Shown: positions 23,110 to 32,369 of the stretch, piece after piece | Position numbering within the stretch: position 1 is the stretch's first letter | How the letters are laid out: each line of letters starts with the position of its first letter | NCBI RefSeq assembly: GCF_035917275.1 | Contig: NZ_CP108508.1 | Coordinates: 6,014,001 to 6,078,000, forward strand | Source: Streptomyces sp. NBC_01237 | GTDB lineage: Bacteria > Actinomycetota > Actinomycetes > Streptomycetales > Streptomycetaceae | DNA length: 64,000 bases | Reading direction: 5' to 3' | Program-made: the position numbers and the translations under genes | The notes under the pieces: generated by a model | The model's input: only the letters and a program-made list of their open reading frames with translations | Database searches by the model: none | What the model was told of the DNA's origin: nothing

Positions 23110-24141
23110 ATGACCCAGAAGCCACCGTTCGTCTCCGTCGTCATCCCCAACTACAACTACGGCCGGGCCCTGGAACTGTGCCTGCGCGCCGCGCTCGCCC
23201 AGACCTACGAGCCCATGGAGGTGCTGCTGATCGACGACTGCAGCACCGACGACTCCGTCGCGGTCGCCGAGGCGTGCGGGGTGCGGGTGATCAGCACCGG
23301 TGTCAACAGCGGGGTGGCCACCACCCGCAACACGGGCGCGGCGCACGCCCGTGGCGAGATCATCGTCTTCGTCGACTCCGACGTGGCCATGGAACCGGAC
23401 GCCGTCGCCCAGGCCGTCGCCCTGCTCGGCTCCGACGCCCGCATCGGCGCGGTCTGCGGTACGTACGACGCCGAACCGCTGATCAGGGACAGCCTGATCG
23501 AGGAGTACCGCTGCCTCCACCAGTTCTACTGGCTGGCCGAGACGGAAGGCCGCATCGGCACCCTGCACACCGCGATCTGCGCCATGCCGGCCAAGGTCTT
23601 CGCCGAGATCGGCCCGTTCAACCCCCGTCTGCGGCACACCGAGGACGGCGACTACGCCGCCCGGATCTGCCGGAGCTACGAGGTCCACAGCTCCACCGCG
23701 GTCCGCGGCCGGCACGACCACGACGACACCTGGCGCGTCGTGATGCGCAAGGTCTTCCACCGCACCCGGCTGCACATCCCGCTGTACGTGCGCCGGGGCG
23801 ACCTCCCCGGCGGCATCGCCACCGGGCCGCGCGCCGGAGCCAGCGTCGCCGCGCTGCTGGCCCTGCTCACCCTGCCCCCGGCCCTGCTCTCCCCGCTCTG
23901 GCTCCTGGCGTCCGCCGCCCTGCTCGTGTTCTGTCTGCTGGCCGACAGCGCGCTCTACCGCTTCGTCCTGCGGCGGCGCGGGCCCCTGTTCACCGCCTAC
24001 TTCGCGATGGCGCACTTCCTGGTCAACGCGGTCATCGCGGCGGGCGCGGGCGTAGGAGTCCTCCAATGGCTCGCCTCCCGGCGCTTCCGCCGGCTCTACG
24101 AGCCCGACGGGAGCCCGGGCGCGCTGCGGGCGGCGGCATGA
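23110..24141 (+). CDS. GT2 family glycosyltransferase, second paralogue
   Basis: 343 aa from ATG 23110 with GAAGGTG upstream. It has the same architecture as the gene at 17323: Val-Ser-Val-Val-Ile-Pro-Asn-Tyr-Asn-Tyr, Ile-Asp-Asp-Cys-Ser, Val-Asp-Ser-Asp as the metal motif, and Arg-His-Thr-Glu-Asp-Gly-Asp on the acceptor side. Hydrophobic helices follow at about 240-310. The equal lengths and shared motifs point to duplication within the operon, presumably with different donor or acceptor. It overlaps the next gene by ATGA. Confidence 0.88.
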   Translation: MTQKPPFVSVVIPNYNYGRALELCLRAALAQTYEPMEVLLIDDCSTDDSVAVAEACGVRVISTGVNSGVATTRNTGAAHARGEIIVFVDSDVAMEPDAVAQAVALLGSDARIGAVCGTYDAEPLIRDSLIEEYRCLHQFYWLAETEGRIGTLHTAICAMPAKVFAEIGPFNPRLRHTEDGDYAARICRSYEVHSSTAVRGRHDHDDTWRVVMRKVFHRTRLHIPLYVRRGDLPGGIATGPRAGASVAALLALLTLPPALLSPLWLLASAALLVFCLLADSALYRFVLRRRGPLFTAYFAMAHFLVNAVIAAGAGVGVLQWLASRRFRRLYEPDGSPGALRAAA

Positions 24142-25412
24142 CCCGGCCACCCGCGGTCGGCTCCCCGAGCGAGGAGGGGGAGAAGCGAGCGGAACGGGAG
24201 GGGACGGCAGGCGCCCCGGCCACCGCCACCGACACCGCCACCATCCCGGCCACCGACGCTGCCTCCGTCCCCGCCACCGCCCCGGCCACCGGCACCACCC
24301 CCGTACGCCGGGGCCGGCGCCGGGCTGTGTTCCTGCTCGCCGTCGTCATCGCCTGGACCCTGTTCATCGCCGCCCGTACGGCGTTCAGCGGCCGGTGGTG
24401 GCTGTGGAACGGACTCGGACTCGCCCCGCCCCTGGCCCACCTGCTGATCCCGCTCGCCCTGCTGATCCCGGCCGCGCTGGTCGCCCGCCGCCGACGCGTC
24501 ACCCTCGGTCTCGTCCTGGTCTCCCTGCTCCTCGGGTCGTGGCAGTCCGGCCTCCACCCGGGGGCGCTGCTGCACGGCAGGGACGAGGTGCCCGCCGACG
24601 CCCTGCGGGTGGTCAGCTGGAACACCTTCTTCTGGGACCAGGACAGCGACCCGGACGACTTCTACGCCTATCTCAAGTCCCGCCCCGCCGACGTGTATCT
24701 CCTCCAGGAGTACCAGAACGCCCGCGACGGGGAACCCGTCCCCATCGACCGGCTCGCCAGGGTCGAGGCCGAGTTCCCCGGCTATCACGTGGCCACCGCG
24801 GGGGAGTTCCTGACCCTCTCGCGCTACCCGCTCACCGCCGTGACCGCGCTGCGGCCCGACGGCCTCGCGGCGCCCGACACGGCGTGGGCCGACTACTGGA
24901 ACATCAGGGCGCTGCGCACGGACCTCAGGGTCGGCGGCCGGACCGTCTCCCTCTACAACACGCATCTGCCCGATCTGCTGAATGTGGACCGCAACCCGTT
25001 GACCCCCTCGTACCACCGGTCCGTCCGGCAGCTGTCCGAGCGGCGGGAGCGGCACTTCGGCGAACTGCGCGCGGACCTGGACGCCAACGAGAACCCGGTG
25101 GTGCTCGCGGGTGACATCAACGTGCTGCCCGGGACCGGGGACCTGCGCTGGTTCCGGGGGCTGCGGGACGCGGCGGACGACGGGGACTCGCTGTACCCGG
25201 CGACGTTCCCGGTGCGCGGCCCCGCGCTGTGGCGGCTCGACTGGGCCTTCGTCTCGCCGGGGATCGACGTACACCGCCATGTTCTGGACGACCCGCCCGC
25301 GGACCTGTCCACCCACCGGCTGATCGACCTCCGCCTCTCCCTCCCCGATACCGACACCGACACCCACACCGCCCCCGCCCCCACCCCCGACTCCGACAAG
25401 GACCGGTCATGA
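24138..25412 (+). CDS. membrane-anchored endonuclease/exonuclease/phosphatase (EEP) family protein
   Basis: 424 aa from ATG 24138. A low-complexity Ala/Thr-rich stretch (to about 65) is followed by three hydrophobic helices including Ser-Gly-Arg-Trp-Trp-Leu-Trp. The EEP domain then begins at Val-Val-Ser-Trp-Asn-Thr with Leu-Leu-Gln-Glu-Tyr, Tyr-Asn-Thr-His-Leu, Ala-Gly-Asp-Ile-Asn-Val, Leu-Asp-Trp-Ala-Phe and a final Ser-Thr-His. These are the metal and catalytic positions of DNase I-like phosphodiesterases. A surface-exposed EEP beside lipid-sugar enzymes is more likely to cleave a phosphodiester in a lipid intermediate than DNA. The C-terminus is an Asp-Thr repeat tail. Confidence 0.82.
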   Translation: MTRPPAVGSPSEEGEKRAEREGTAGAPATATDTATIPATDAASVPATAPATGTTPVRRGRRRAVFLLAVVIAWTLFIAARTAFSGRWWLWNGLGLAPPLAHLLIPLALLIPAALVARRRRVTLGLVLVSLLLGSWQSGLHPGALLHGRDEVPADALRVVSWNTFFWDQDSDPDDFYAYLKSRPADVYLLQEYQNARDGEPVPIDRLARVEAEFPGYHVATAGEFLTLSRYPLTAVTALRPDGLAAPDTAWADYWNIRALRTDLRVGGRTVSLYNTHLPDLLNVDRNPLTPSYHRSVRQLSERRERHFGELRADLDANENPVVLAGDINVLPGTGDLRWFRGLRDAADDGDSLYPATFPVRGPALWRLDWAFVSPGIDVHRHVLDDPPADLSTHRLIDLRLSLPDTDTDTHTAPAPTPDSDKDRS

Positions 25413-26566
25413 CCAGGCGCGCCGCACGGTCGCCCCGCTTCGACCTGACGATCGTCCTCACCTACTACCTGCCCTACACCAGCGGGCTCACCGAAGTGGC
25501 CCGTACCGTCGCCGAGGGACTGGCCGCCAGGGGCCGCCGGGTCGCCGTCGTGGCGGCCCGGCACGACACGGAGCATCCGACGCGCGAGACGGTCCGGGGC
25601 GTCGAGGTGTTCCGCGCCCCGGTGGCCGCCCGGATCGGCCGGGGCGTGCTCAGCCCCGGTTTCGCCCCGCTCGCCGGGCGGATCGCCCGCGCCTCCCGGG
25701 TGGTCAACATCCATCTGCCCATGCTGGAAGCGGGGCTGGTGGCCCGGCTCGCGGGCGGCACCCCGGTGGTGAGCACCCACCACGACGACGTATGGCTGCC
25801 GCCGGGCCGTCTCGCCGCGCTCCAGGTCCCCGTGGTGGACGCCTCGGTGGGGGCCGCGCTCCGCCGCTCCGCCGCCGTCGTCGTCAACAACGTGGACCAC
25901 GCGGAGCACTCGCGCCACTGGCCGCTGATGCGTGACCGCCGGATCCTGGCCATCGCCCCGCCCTGCCGGGAGCGCGCGACGGCGCCCGCCACCTTCCGCG
26001 AGAGCGCCGGACCGCACTTCGGCTTCCTCGGAAGGATCGCCCCGGAGAAGGGCCTGCACCACCTGGTGGACGCGTTCCGCACCATCACCGACCCCGAGGC
26101 ACGGCTCCTGATCGCCGGTGACTACTCCAAGGTGGCGGGCGGCAGCGTCGTCGGCGCACTGCGCGCACGGGCCGGGGACGACACCCGTATCCGGTTCACC
26201 GGATTCCTCGCCGACTCGCGGGTCCCGGAGTTCTACGCCTCCCTCGACGCCTTCGCCCTGCCCTCCGTGGCCGAGGAGTCGTTCGGCATCTCCCAGGCCG
26301 AGGCGATGATGCTCGGTGTCCCCTCGGTCGCCTGCGACGCCCCCGGAATGCGGGTCCCGGTCTCCGAGACGGGCTTCGGGCGCCTCGTCCCGCCGAAGGA
26401 CCCGCACGCCCTGGCCGAGGCACTCCTCGACGTGGCGGCGTACTCGCCCGAGCGCCGGGCCGAGGGCGGGCGCGCCACCCGCGCCCGGTACGGCACGGAC
26501 AGCTGCCTCGACGCGTACGACGCGCTGTTCCAGGAGGTCGGCGCGGAGCGGAGGGCCACCGTATGA
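25409..26566 (+). CDS. GT4 family glycosyltransferase
   Basis: 385 aa, ATGA overlap with the previous gene. GT-B fold: an N-terminal Tyr-Tyr-Leu-Pro-Tyr-Thr-Ser-Gly-Leu-Thr-Glu segment, Phe-Leu-Gly-Arg-Ile-Ala-Pro-Glu-Lys-Gly opening the C-terminal domain, and the donor-site Glu-Glu-Ser-Phe-Gly-Ile-Ser-Gln-Ala-Glu-Ala (Glu-x7-Glu). Retaining GT4 enzymes use nucleotide sugars in the cytoplasm. No membrane helix is seen, so it would act at the inner face on the lipid-linked acceptor made by the rest of the operon. Sugar specificity is unknown. Confidence 0.88.
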   Translation: MTRRAARSPRFDLTIVLTYYLPYTSGLTEVARTVAEGLAARGRRVAVVAARHDTEHPTRETVRGVEVFRAPVAARIGRGVLSPGFAPLAGRIARASRVVNIHLPMLEAGLVARLAGGTPVVSTHHDDVWLPPGRLAALQVPVVDASVGAALRRSAAVVVNNVDHAEHSRHWPLMRDRRILAIAPPCRERATAPATFRESAGPHFGFLGRIAPEKGLHHLVDAFRTITDPEARLLIAGDYSKVAGGSVVGALRARAGDDTRIRFTGFLADSRVPEFYASLDAFALPSVAEESFGISQAEAMMLGVPSVACDAPGMRVPVSETGFGRLVPPKDPHALAEALLDVAAYSPERRAEGGRATRARYGTDSCLDAYDALFQEVGAERRATV

Positions 26567-27711
26567 CCGCGGACACGGTGCTGTGGGCCGCCGGGGCTTG
26601 GGCCGTGTTCCTCGGCGCGCACCTGGTGTTCAACGGCCGGTGGTGGCTGTGGCTGCTGCCCTCGCTGATCCCGCCGCCCGTGTTCGTGGCCGTGCCCGCC
26701 GTGCTGCTGCTCCTCACGGCGGGAGTGGCGGGTACCGAGGGGACGGCGGGCCCGGTGCTCGCGGCGGCGGTGCTCGCCGCGGGCGCCCTGCTCCTGGGCG
26801 CCGGCCAGTCCGGGCTGGTGCCCCGGGCGCTGCTGCGCCGGGCGGTGCCACCCGTCCGGCGCCCGGTCCCGCCGGTGCCACCGGCGAACGGCACCGTACG
26901 GGTCGTGTCCTGGAACACCCAGCACTGGTGCCAGTCCACCGATCCGGACCCGTTCTACGCCTTTCTGCGCGCCCTGGAGGCCGATGTCTATCTGCTCCAG
27001 GAGTACCACCACGACGTGTTCGACGGCAGCTACCGGCTGATCGACGACGAGGCACGGCTGCGGGCGGACTTCCCGGAGCACGAGATCGTCATCGCCAGGG
27101 GCCTGGTCACCATGTCGCGGCTGCCGGTCGCCGCGACGGTGGAGACCGCCGCCCGCCGGACCCTCCGGGTCGACCTCACGATGCCCGGCGGCGGTACGCG
27201 GGACCGGCTGCTCTCCACCTTCAATGTGCACATCCCCGTCCAGCTGCGGCTGATCAGCCCGCTGCGCGCGGAGTTCTACCGCGCGGTCCGCGAGCGGGCC
27301 GGGGACCGGGCACGGGAATTCGGGGGGCTCGCCCGCGATGTCGCGGGCTGCCCCCATCCGGCGCTGATCGCGGGGGACTTCAACACCACCCCGGCGGTCG
27401 GGGACGCCCGGCGTATCGCACGCCTGGGAGCCGACGCCGTACAGCTGGCCGGAAGGTTCTGCCCCACCTCCTGGCAGGTCCGCCCCGGCATGCGCTGGTG
27501 GCGGCTGGACTGGGTGCTCACCACGCCCGGCGCCCGGGTGCACCACTACCGCTTCCGCGACCCGCGCGGCCTGTCCGACCACAGCGTTCAAGAGGTGTCC
27601 GTCTCCCTCGACGACCTCCGTCACCGGACACCGGACGACATCCGACACCACCACGAAGGAACCGACGATGCGCTACCGCTATCTGGGAAGCACCGGCCTG
27701 CGGGTCAGTGA
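26563..27711 (+). CDS. second membrane-anchored EEP-family protein
   Basis: 382 aa, ATGA overlap with the GT4 gene. Three hydrophobic helices, including Asn-Gly-Arg-Trp-Trp-Leu-Trp-Leu, mirror those of the EEP protein at 24138. The domain shows Val-Val-Ser-Trp-Asn-Thr-Gln, Leu-Leu-Gln-Glu-Tyr, Phe-Asn-Val-His-Ile, Ala-Gly-Asp-Phe-Asn-Thr, Leu-Asp-Trp-Val-Leu and Ser-Asp-His-Ser. All key residues of the fold are present. Its last 15 codons overlap the start of the aldo/keto reductase gene. It is probably a paralogue of the first EEP with a separate substrate. Confidence 0.82.
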   Translation: MTADTVLWAAGAWAVFLGAHLVFNGRWWLWLLPSLIPPPVFVAVPAVLLLLTAGVAGTEGTAGPVLAAAVLAAGALLLGAGQSGLVPRALLRRAVPPVRRPVPPVPPANGTVRVVSWNTQHWCQSTDPDPFYAFLRALEADVYLLQEYHHDVFDGSYRLIDDEARLRADFPEHEIVIARGLVTMSRLPVAATVETAARRTLRVDLTMPGGGTRDRLLSTFNVHIPVQLRLISPLRAEFYRAVRERAGDRAREFGGLARDVAGCPHPALIAGDFNTTPAVGDARRIARLGADAVQLAGRFCPTSWQVRPGMRWWRLDWVLTTPGARVHHYRFRDPRGLSDHSVQEVSVSLDDLRHRTPDDIRHHHEGTDDALPLSGKHRPAGQ

Positions 27712-28675
27712 ACTGTGCCTGGGCGCCATGACGTTCGGCAGAGAGGCCGACGAGACCACCTCGCACGCGATGCTGGACCGCTTCACCGAGGCGGGCGGCA
27801 CCTTCGTGGACACCGCCGACATCTACTCGGCCGGTGCCTCGGAGGAGATCCTCGGCCGCTGGCTCAAGCACCGGCGCCGCGAGGACATCGTGGTCGCCAC
27901 CAAGGTGCGGTACGGCACCGGGGAGGGCCCCAACGACCGGGGTCTGGGGCGCAACCACCTCATCGCCGGGGTGGAGGCCAGCCTGCGGCGGCTGGGGACC
28001 GACCACATCGACCTGTACCAGGTCCACGCCTGGGACCCCGGAACCCCGCTGGAGGAGACCCTCGCCACGCTGGACTCCCTGGTCACCTCCGGCAAGGTGC
28101 GCTACATCGGGGCCAGCAACTTCTCCGGCTGGCAGCTCCAGAAGGCCCTGGACCTCTCCCGGCTGCACGGCTGGGAGCCCTTCACCAGCCTCCAGCCGCT
28201 CTACAACCTGCTGGACCGGTCCGCCGAATGGGAGCTGATCGAGGTCAGCCGCAACGAGGGGCTCGGGGTCATTCCCTGGAGCCCGCTGCGCGGCGGCTGG
28301 CTGAGCGGCGCCATCCGGCGCGGTGCGACGGCGCCGCCGAGCGGCACCCGGGTGGAGACCGCCGAGCGGCTGGGCTGGGGCGAGTCATGGAGCGCCTACC
28401 AGGACGAACGCACCTGGCGGGTGCTGGACGCGCTGCACGGGGTGGCGGAACGCACCGGTCTGGCGGTGGCCCAGGTGGCCATCGCCTGGCTGCTCGGCAG
28501 GCCGGGGGTGACGGCGCCGATCGTGGGGGCGCGCACGCTGGAGCAGTTGGAGAGCAACCTGGGGGCCGCCGGTCTCGACCTGGAGGCGGCCGACGCGGCG
28601 CGGCTCACCGAGGCGAGTGAGCAGGCGCTGCCGTATCCGTACAGCGTGATCGAGACGGACCCGGAACGGCGCTGA
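27668..28675 (+). CDS. aldo/keto reductase
   Basis: 335 aa from ATG 27668 (AAGGAA upstream), overlapping the EEP gene by 44 nt. TIM-barrel NAD(P)H reductase with the full tetrad: Asp in Phe-Val-Asp-Thr-Ala-Asp, Tyr in Asp-Ile-Tyr-Ser, Lys in Ala-Thr-Lys-Val-Arg-Tyr, and His in Tyr-Gln-Val-His-Ala-Trp. The C-terminal Gly-Ala-Arg-Thr-x-Glu-Gln-Leu-x-x-Asn binds cofactor phosphate. As last gene of the operon it could reduce a keto-sugar or aldehyde intermediate. It could also be a general reductase captured by read-through. Confidence 0.9.
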   Translation: MRYRYLGSTGLRVSELCLGAMTFGREADETTSHAMLDRFTEAGGTFVDTADIYSAGASEEILGRWLKHRRREDIVVATKVRYGTGEGPNDRGLGRNHLIAGVEASLRRLGTDHIDLYQVHAWDPGTPLEETLATLDSLVTSGKVRYIGASNFSGWQLQKALDLSRLHGWEPFTSLQPLYNLLDRSAEWELIEVSRNEGLGVIPWSPLRGGWLSGAIRRGATAPPSGTRVETAERLGWGESWSAYQDERTWRVLDALHGVAERTGLAVAQVAIAWLLGRPGVTAPIVGARTLEQLESNLGAAGLDLEAADAARLTEASEQALPYPYSVIETDPERR

Positions 28676-28685
28676 CGCGCATCCC

Positions 28686-28797
28686 GTACCCGCACGCAGG
28701 CGGGCCCGTGCGCGGAGCAGTACGCGTGCGGGCCCGTAGGCGTACCCGCACGCGCGCCGGCCCGTACGCGGAGAAGTGCGCGCGCCGACCCGTAGGC
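28686..28797. repeat. 56-bp imperfect tandem repeat between convergent genes
   Basis: GTACCCGCACGC begins a unit at 28686 and again at 28742. Each is followed by a GGCCCGT..GCGGAG.AGT core and closes with CCCGTAGGC. A partial third copy runs to about 28826. Each unit contains CCCGCACGC/GCGTGCGGG-type inverted arms, so transcripts would fold strongly. Confidence 0.65.
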
Positions 28798-28828
28798 GCA
28801 GAAATACGCACGGGGCCCGTACGGAAAA

Positions 28829-28864
28829 ATGCGGCGGTCGGGGGAGTGCCCCCGACCGCCGCAT
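28829..28864. terminator. bidirectional terminator between the aldo/keto reductase gene and dasR
   Basis: A perfect 16-bp stem: ATGCGGCGGTCGGGGG at 28829-28844 and CCCCCGACCGCCGCAT at 28849-28864, loop AGTG. On the minus strand it is followed by TTTTT, a classic intrinsic terminator for dasR. It also closes the glycan operon. Confidence 0.9.
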
Positions 28865-28901
28865 CTGTCCGTCGTCCGTCCCCCACCGGAGGCGGACGGC
28901 C

Positions 28902-29765
<864 letters not shown>

Positions 29766-29812
29766 TTAGGTGTCGGTCCTATAACGGACGCGAGTGCACT
29801 TCTTATACACCC

Positions 29813-29863
29813 TTGACACCCCTAAAGGTCTAGGCCAAGCTCCCGGTACTGGTCTAAACCATT
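29813..29863 (+). promoter_or_regulatory. dasA promoter with two DasR (dre) operators
   Basis: TTGACA (29813-29818), 17-nt spacer, CAAGCT (29836-29841). One dre-like site, AAAGGTCTAGGCCAAG (29824-29839), covers the -10 region. A second, ACTGGTCTAAACCATT (29848-29863), covers the expected start point and matches the consensus ACTGGTCTAGACCACT at 14 of 16 positions. DasR bound at either would block initiation. Confidence 0.8.
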
Positions 29864-29945
29864 AAAGACCAGGTCCAGCCCCAGCAGTACTCGTCGAATG
29901 TCTTCGCGGTGGGCGGGGTTGCAGCATCCCTGAGGAGGGTTTGGC

Positions 29946-31244
29946 GTGAAGCGCAAGCTCATCGCGGCGATCGGCGTCGCGGGCATGTTGGTTTCGATTG
30001 CGGCATGCGGTTCCGACGACAAAGCATCGTCGCAGGACCCGAAGGACCGCAAGGAGAACCTGACGGTCTGGCTGATGGGCGACGCCCAGTCGACCTGGCC
30101 GGAACTCGTCAAGGACGTCAACGCCCAGTTCAAGAAGAAGTACCCCGGCGTCACCGTCAAGGTTCAGTATCAGCAGTGGGCCGACAAGGTCAAGAAGCTT
30201 GACACCTCCCTCGGTGGCGACAAGTTCCCGGATGTCGTCGAGCTCGGCAACACCGAGACGATGCAGTACATCCTCAACGGTGCGCTCGCGGAGATCGACC
30301 CCAAGAAGTACGAGAACTCGGACACCTGGATCAAGGGTCTGAAGGACACGTGTTCCTTCGAGGGCAAGAGCTACTGCGTCCCCTATTACGCCAGTGCCCG
30401 CCTCGCCGTCTACAACAAGGACATGCTGAAGGCCGCCACCGGCAGCGACGCCCTTCCGCAGACCGAGGACGAGTTCCTCAAGGCCATGGACAAGGTCTCG
30501 GCCGAGCTGGCCAAGAAGGACAAGCGCGCCTCGTCCCTCTACTACCCGGGCCGTTACTGGTACGCCGCCATGTCCTACGTCGCGGCCACCGGTGGGCAGA
30601 TCGCCAAGTACGACGAGGGCTCCAAGGAGTGGAAGGCCACTCTCTCCACGCCCGAGGCGCAGCGCGGCATCACCCACTACATCGACCTGATCAAGAAGTA
30701 CAACAAGGCCGACCAGACGAAGGACGAGCAGGACCACGCCAACGTCATGGCCAACGAGAAGGCCGCGGTCATCTATGGCCAGGCCTGGGAGGCCGGCAGC
30801 GTCACCACGGGCGAGAACGGCAACCCGAAGCTCGAGGGCAAGATCGCCACGGCCGGTATGCCCGGCCCGGACGGCAAGGCGCTCCCGTCCTTCATCGGCG
30901 GCTCGGACCTGGCGGTCATCTCCAAGTCCAAGGTCCAGGACCTCGGCGAGGAGTGGATCTCCCTCTTCACCAACGCGAAGTCCATGGACGTCCTCGCGTC
31001 GAAGAACATCCTCCCCAACAACGAGAAGCAGCTTGAGCCGCTGAAGGCCAAGCCGGAGACGGCCGCCATCGCCAACGCGGTGCCGGACGCCTGGTTCACG
31101 CCGATCGCCCCGGGCTGGGCCTCGGTCGAGAAGGAGGAGATCCTGGAGAACCTGCTCCTGGAGATCCTCAAGGGCAAGTCCGTCGCCGACGCCACCAAGA
31201 AGGCCGACGGCGAGATCAACGCTCTGATCAACAAGAAGGCCTGA
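29946..31244 (+). CDS. dasA: ABC transporter sugar-binding lipoprotein DasA
   Basis: 432 aa from GTG 29946 with GAGGAGGG upstream. A lipoprotein signal peptide ends at Cys21 (Ser-Ile-Ala-Ala-Cys-Gly). The rest is a family 1 extracellular solute-binding fold with Val-Trp-Leu-Met-Gly-Asp near the start, many Lys and Asp residues, and aromatic ligand-site residues such as Tyr-Tyr-Pro-Gly-Arg-Tyr-Trp-Tyr. By position beside dasR and family match it binds chitobiose or chito-oligosaccharides and delivers them to DasBC. The energising ATPase (MsiK) is encoded elsewhere. A hairpin after the gene probably limits read-through to dasB. Confidence 0.94.
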   Translation: MKRKLIAAIGVAGMLVSIAACGSDDKASSQDPKDRKENLTVWLMGDAQSTWPELVKDVNAQFKKKYPGVTVKVQYQQWADKVKKLDTSLGGDKFPDVVELGNTETMQYILNGALAEIDPKKYENSDTWIKGLKDTCSFEGKSYCVPYYASARLAVYNKDMLKAATGSDALPQTEDEFLKAMDKVSAELAKKDKRASSLYYPGRYWYAAMSYVAATGGQIAKYDEGSKEWKATLSTPEAQRGITHYIDLIKKYNKADQTKDEQDHANVMANEKAAVIYGQAWEAGSVTTGENGNPKLEGKIATAGMPGPDGKALPSFIGGSDLAVISKSKVQDLGEEWISLFTNAKSMDVLASKNILPNNEKQLEPLKAKPETAAIANAVPDAWFTPIAPGWASVEKEEILENLLLEILKGKSVADATKKADGEINALINKKA

Positions 31245-31260
31245 GCCTTCTGATCGCCAG

Positions 31261-31291
31261 GCGGGGGCCCGGCACTGCGCCGGGCCCCCGC
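31261..31291 (+). terminator. hairpin between dasA and dasB
   Basis: A perfect 13-bp stem, GCGGGGGCCCGGC (31261-31273) and GCCGGGCCCCCGC (31279-31291), with a 5-nt loop. As an intercistronic terminator or attenuator it would keep binding protein in excess over the permeases. Confidence 0.8.
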
Positions 31292-31355
31292 TCCTTCAGC
31301 TCAAGAACGCCGTGATTTCCGGGGGTTGCCTCGGACCGCGATGGAAGGTCGCCAC

Positions 31356-32369
31356 GTGACTGCCGCCGACACCAAGGCCGCCGGGCCACCGGTCTCCCCA
31401 ACACGTGATCCCCAAGTGACCGGGCCCCGGCTGTCCGACGAGGACGGCACCGGGCCCCGTGTACAGAAGAGGAAGCGGAAGAAGGGTGCACTCCTCCCCT
31501 ACTTCCTGATCCTCCCGGCGATCGTGGCGATCGCCGCCGTCTACCTCTACCCACTCGGCAAGACCGTCATCATGTCCTTCCAGGACATGGGCCGTCGGGA
31601 ACTGTGGTCCGGCGAACCCGCTCCGTGGGTCGGCCTGGAACAGTTCACCAACATCCTCGGCGACTCCGAGTTCTGGTGGGTCACCTTCCGCACCGTGGTC
31701 TTCATGGCCGTCTGTGTGACGCTGACGATGGCCATCGGCCTCCTGGTGTCCCTCCTGATGCGCCGGCTGTCGACCTGGGTCAGGCTCGTGCTGACCTTCT
31801 GCCTGATCGCCGCCTGGTCCATGCCGCTGATGGTCGCGGCCTCGATCTTCCGCTTCATGGCCGACTCCGACTACGGCCTGATCAACACCATGATCGCCAA
31901 GGTCGCCGGCGAGGACTTCCTCGGCCACAACTGGTACCTGGACCCGCTTCAGGGCTTCACGATCATCGCCATCCTGGTCGTGTGGGGCGCCATTCCGTTC
32001 GTCGTCGTCACCCTGTACGCCGCCCTCACCCAGGTCCCCAAGGAACTGGAAGAGGCCGCCTCGCTCGACGGCGCCAGCAGTTACGGCGTCTACAAGTACG
32101 TCACCTGGCCGGTCATCAAGCCGGTCTTCACCATGGTGGCCACGCTCTCCGTGATCTGGGACTTCAACGTCTTCGGCCAGATCTGGCTGCTGCGCGGAAA
32201 CAAGCCCGAGCCGGAGTACGAGACCCTCGGCCTCTACTCCTACTCCAAGGCGTTCGAGTCCACCTCCTTCAGCCAGGGCACCGCGATCGCCCTGATCACG
32301 GTGCTGCTGCTGTCCGGCGTGGCCGTGTACTACCTGCGCCAGCTCATGAAGACGGGAGAGGTCGAATGA
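31356..32369 (+). CDS. dasB: ABC sugar transporter permease DasB
   Basis: 337 aa from GTG 31356, which has GGAAGG 8 nt upstream; ATG 31341 is a weaker option. A 45-residue charged N-terminal stretch precedes six transmembrane helices. The cytoplasmic EAA loop that contacts the ATPase reads Glu-Glu-Ala-Ala-Ser-Leu-Asp-Gly-Ala with Pro further on. MalF-type permease of the chitobiose importer. Overlaps dasC by ATGA at 32366. Confidence 0.93.
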   Translation: MTAADTKAAGPPVSPTRDPQVTGPRLSDEDGTGPRVQKRKRKKGALLPYFLILPAIVAIAAVYLYPLGKTVIMSFQDMGRRELWSGEPAPWVGLEQFTNILGDSEFWWVTFRTVVFMAVCVTLTMAIGLLVSLLMRRLSTWVRLVLTFCLIAAWSMPLMVAASIFRFMADSDYGLINTMIAKVAGEDFLGHNWYLDPLQGFTIIAILVVWGAIPFVVVTLYAALTQVPKELEEAASLDGASSYGVYKYVTWPVIKPVFTMVATLSVIWDFNVFGQIWLLRGNKPEPEYETLGLYSYSKAFESTSFSQGTAIALITVLLLSGVAVYYLRQLMKTGEVE

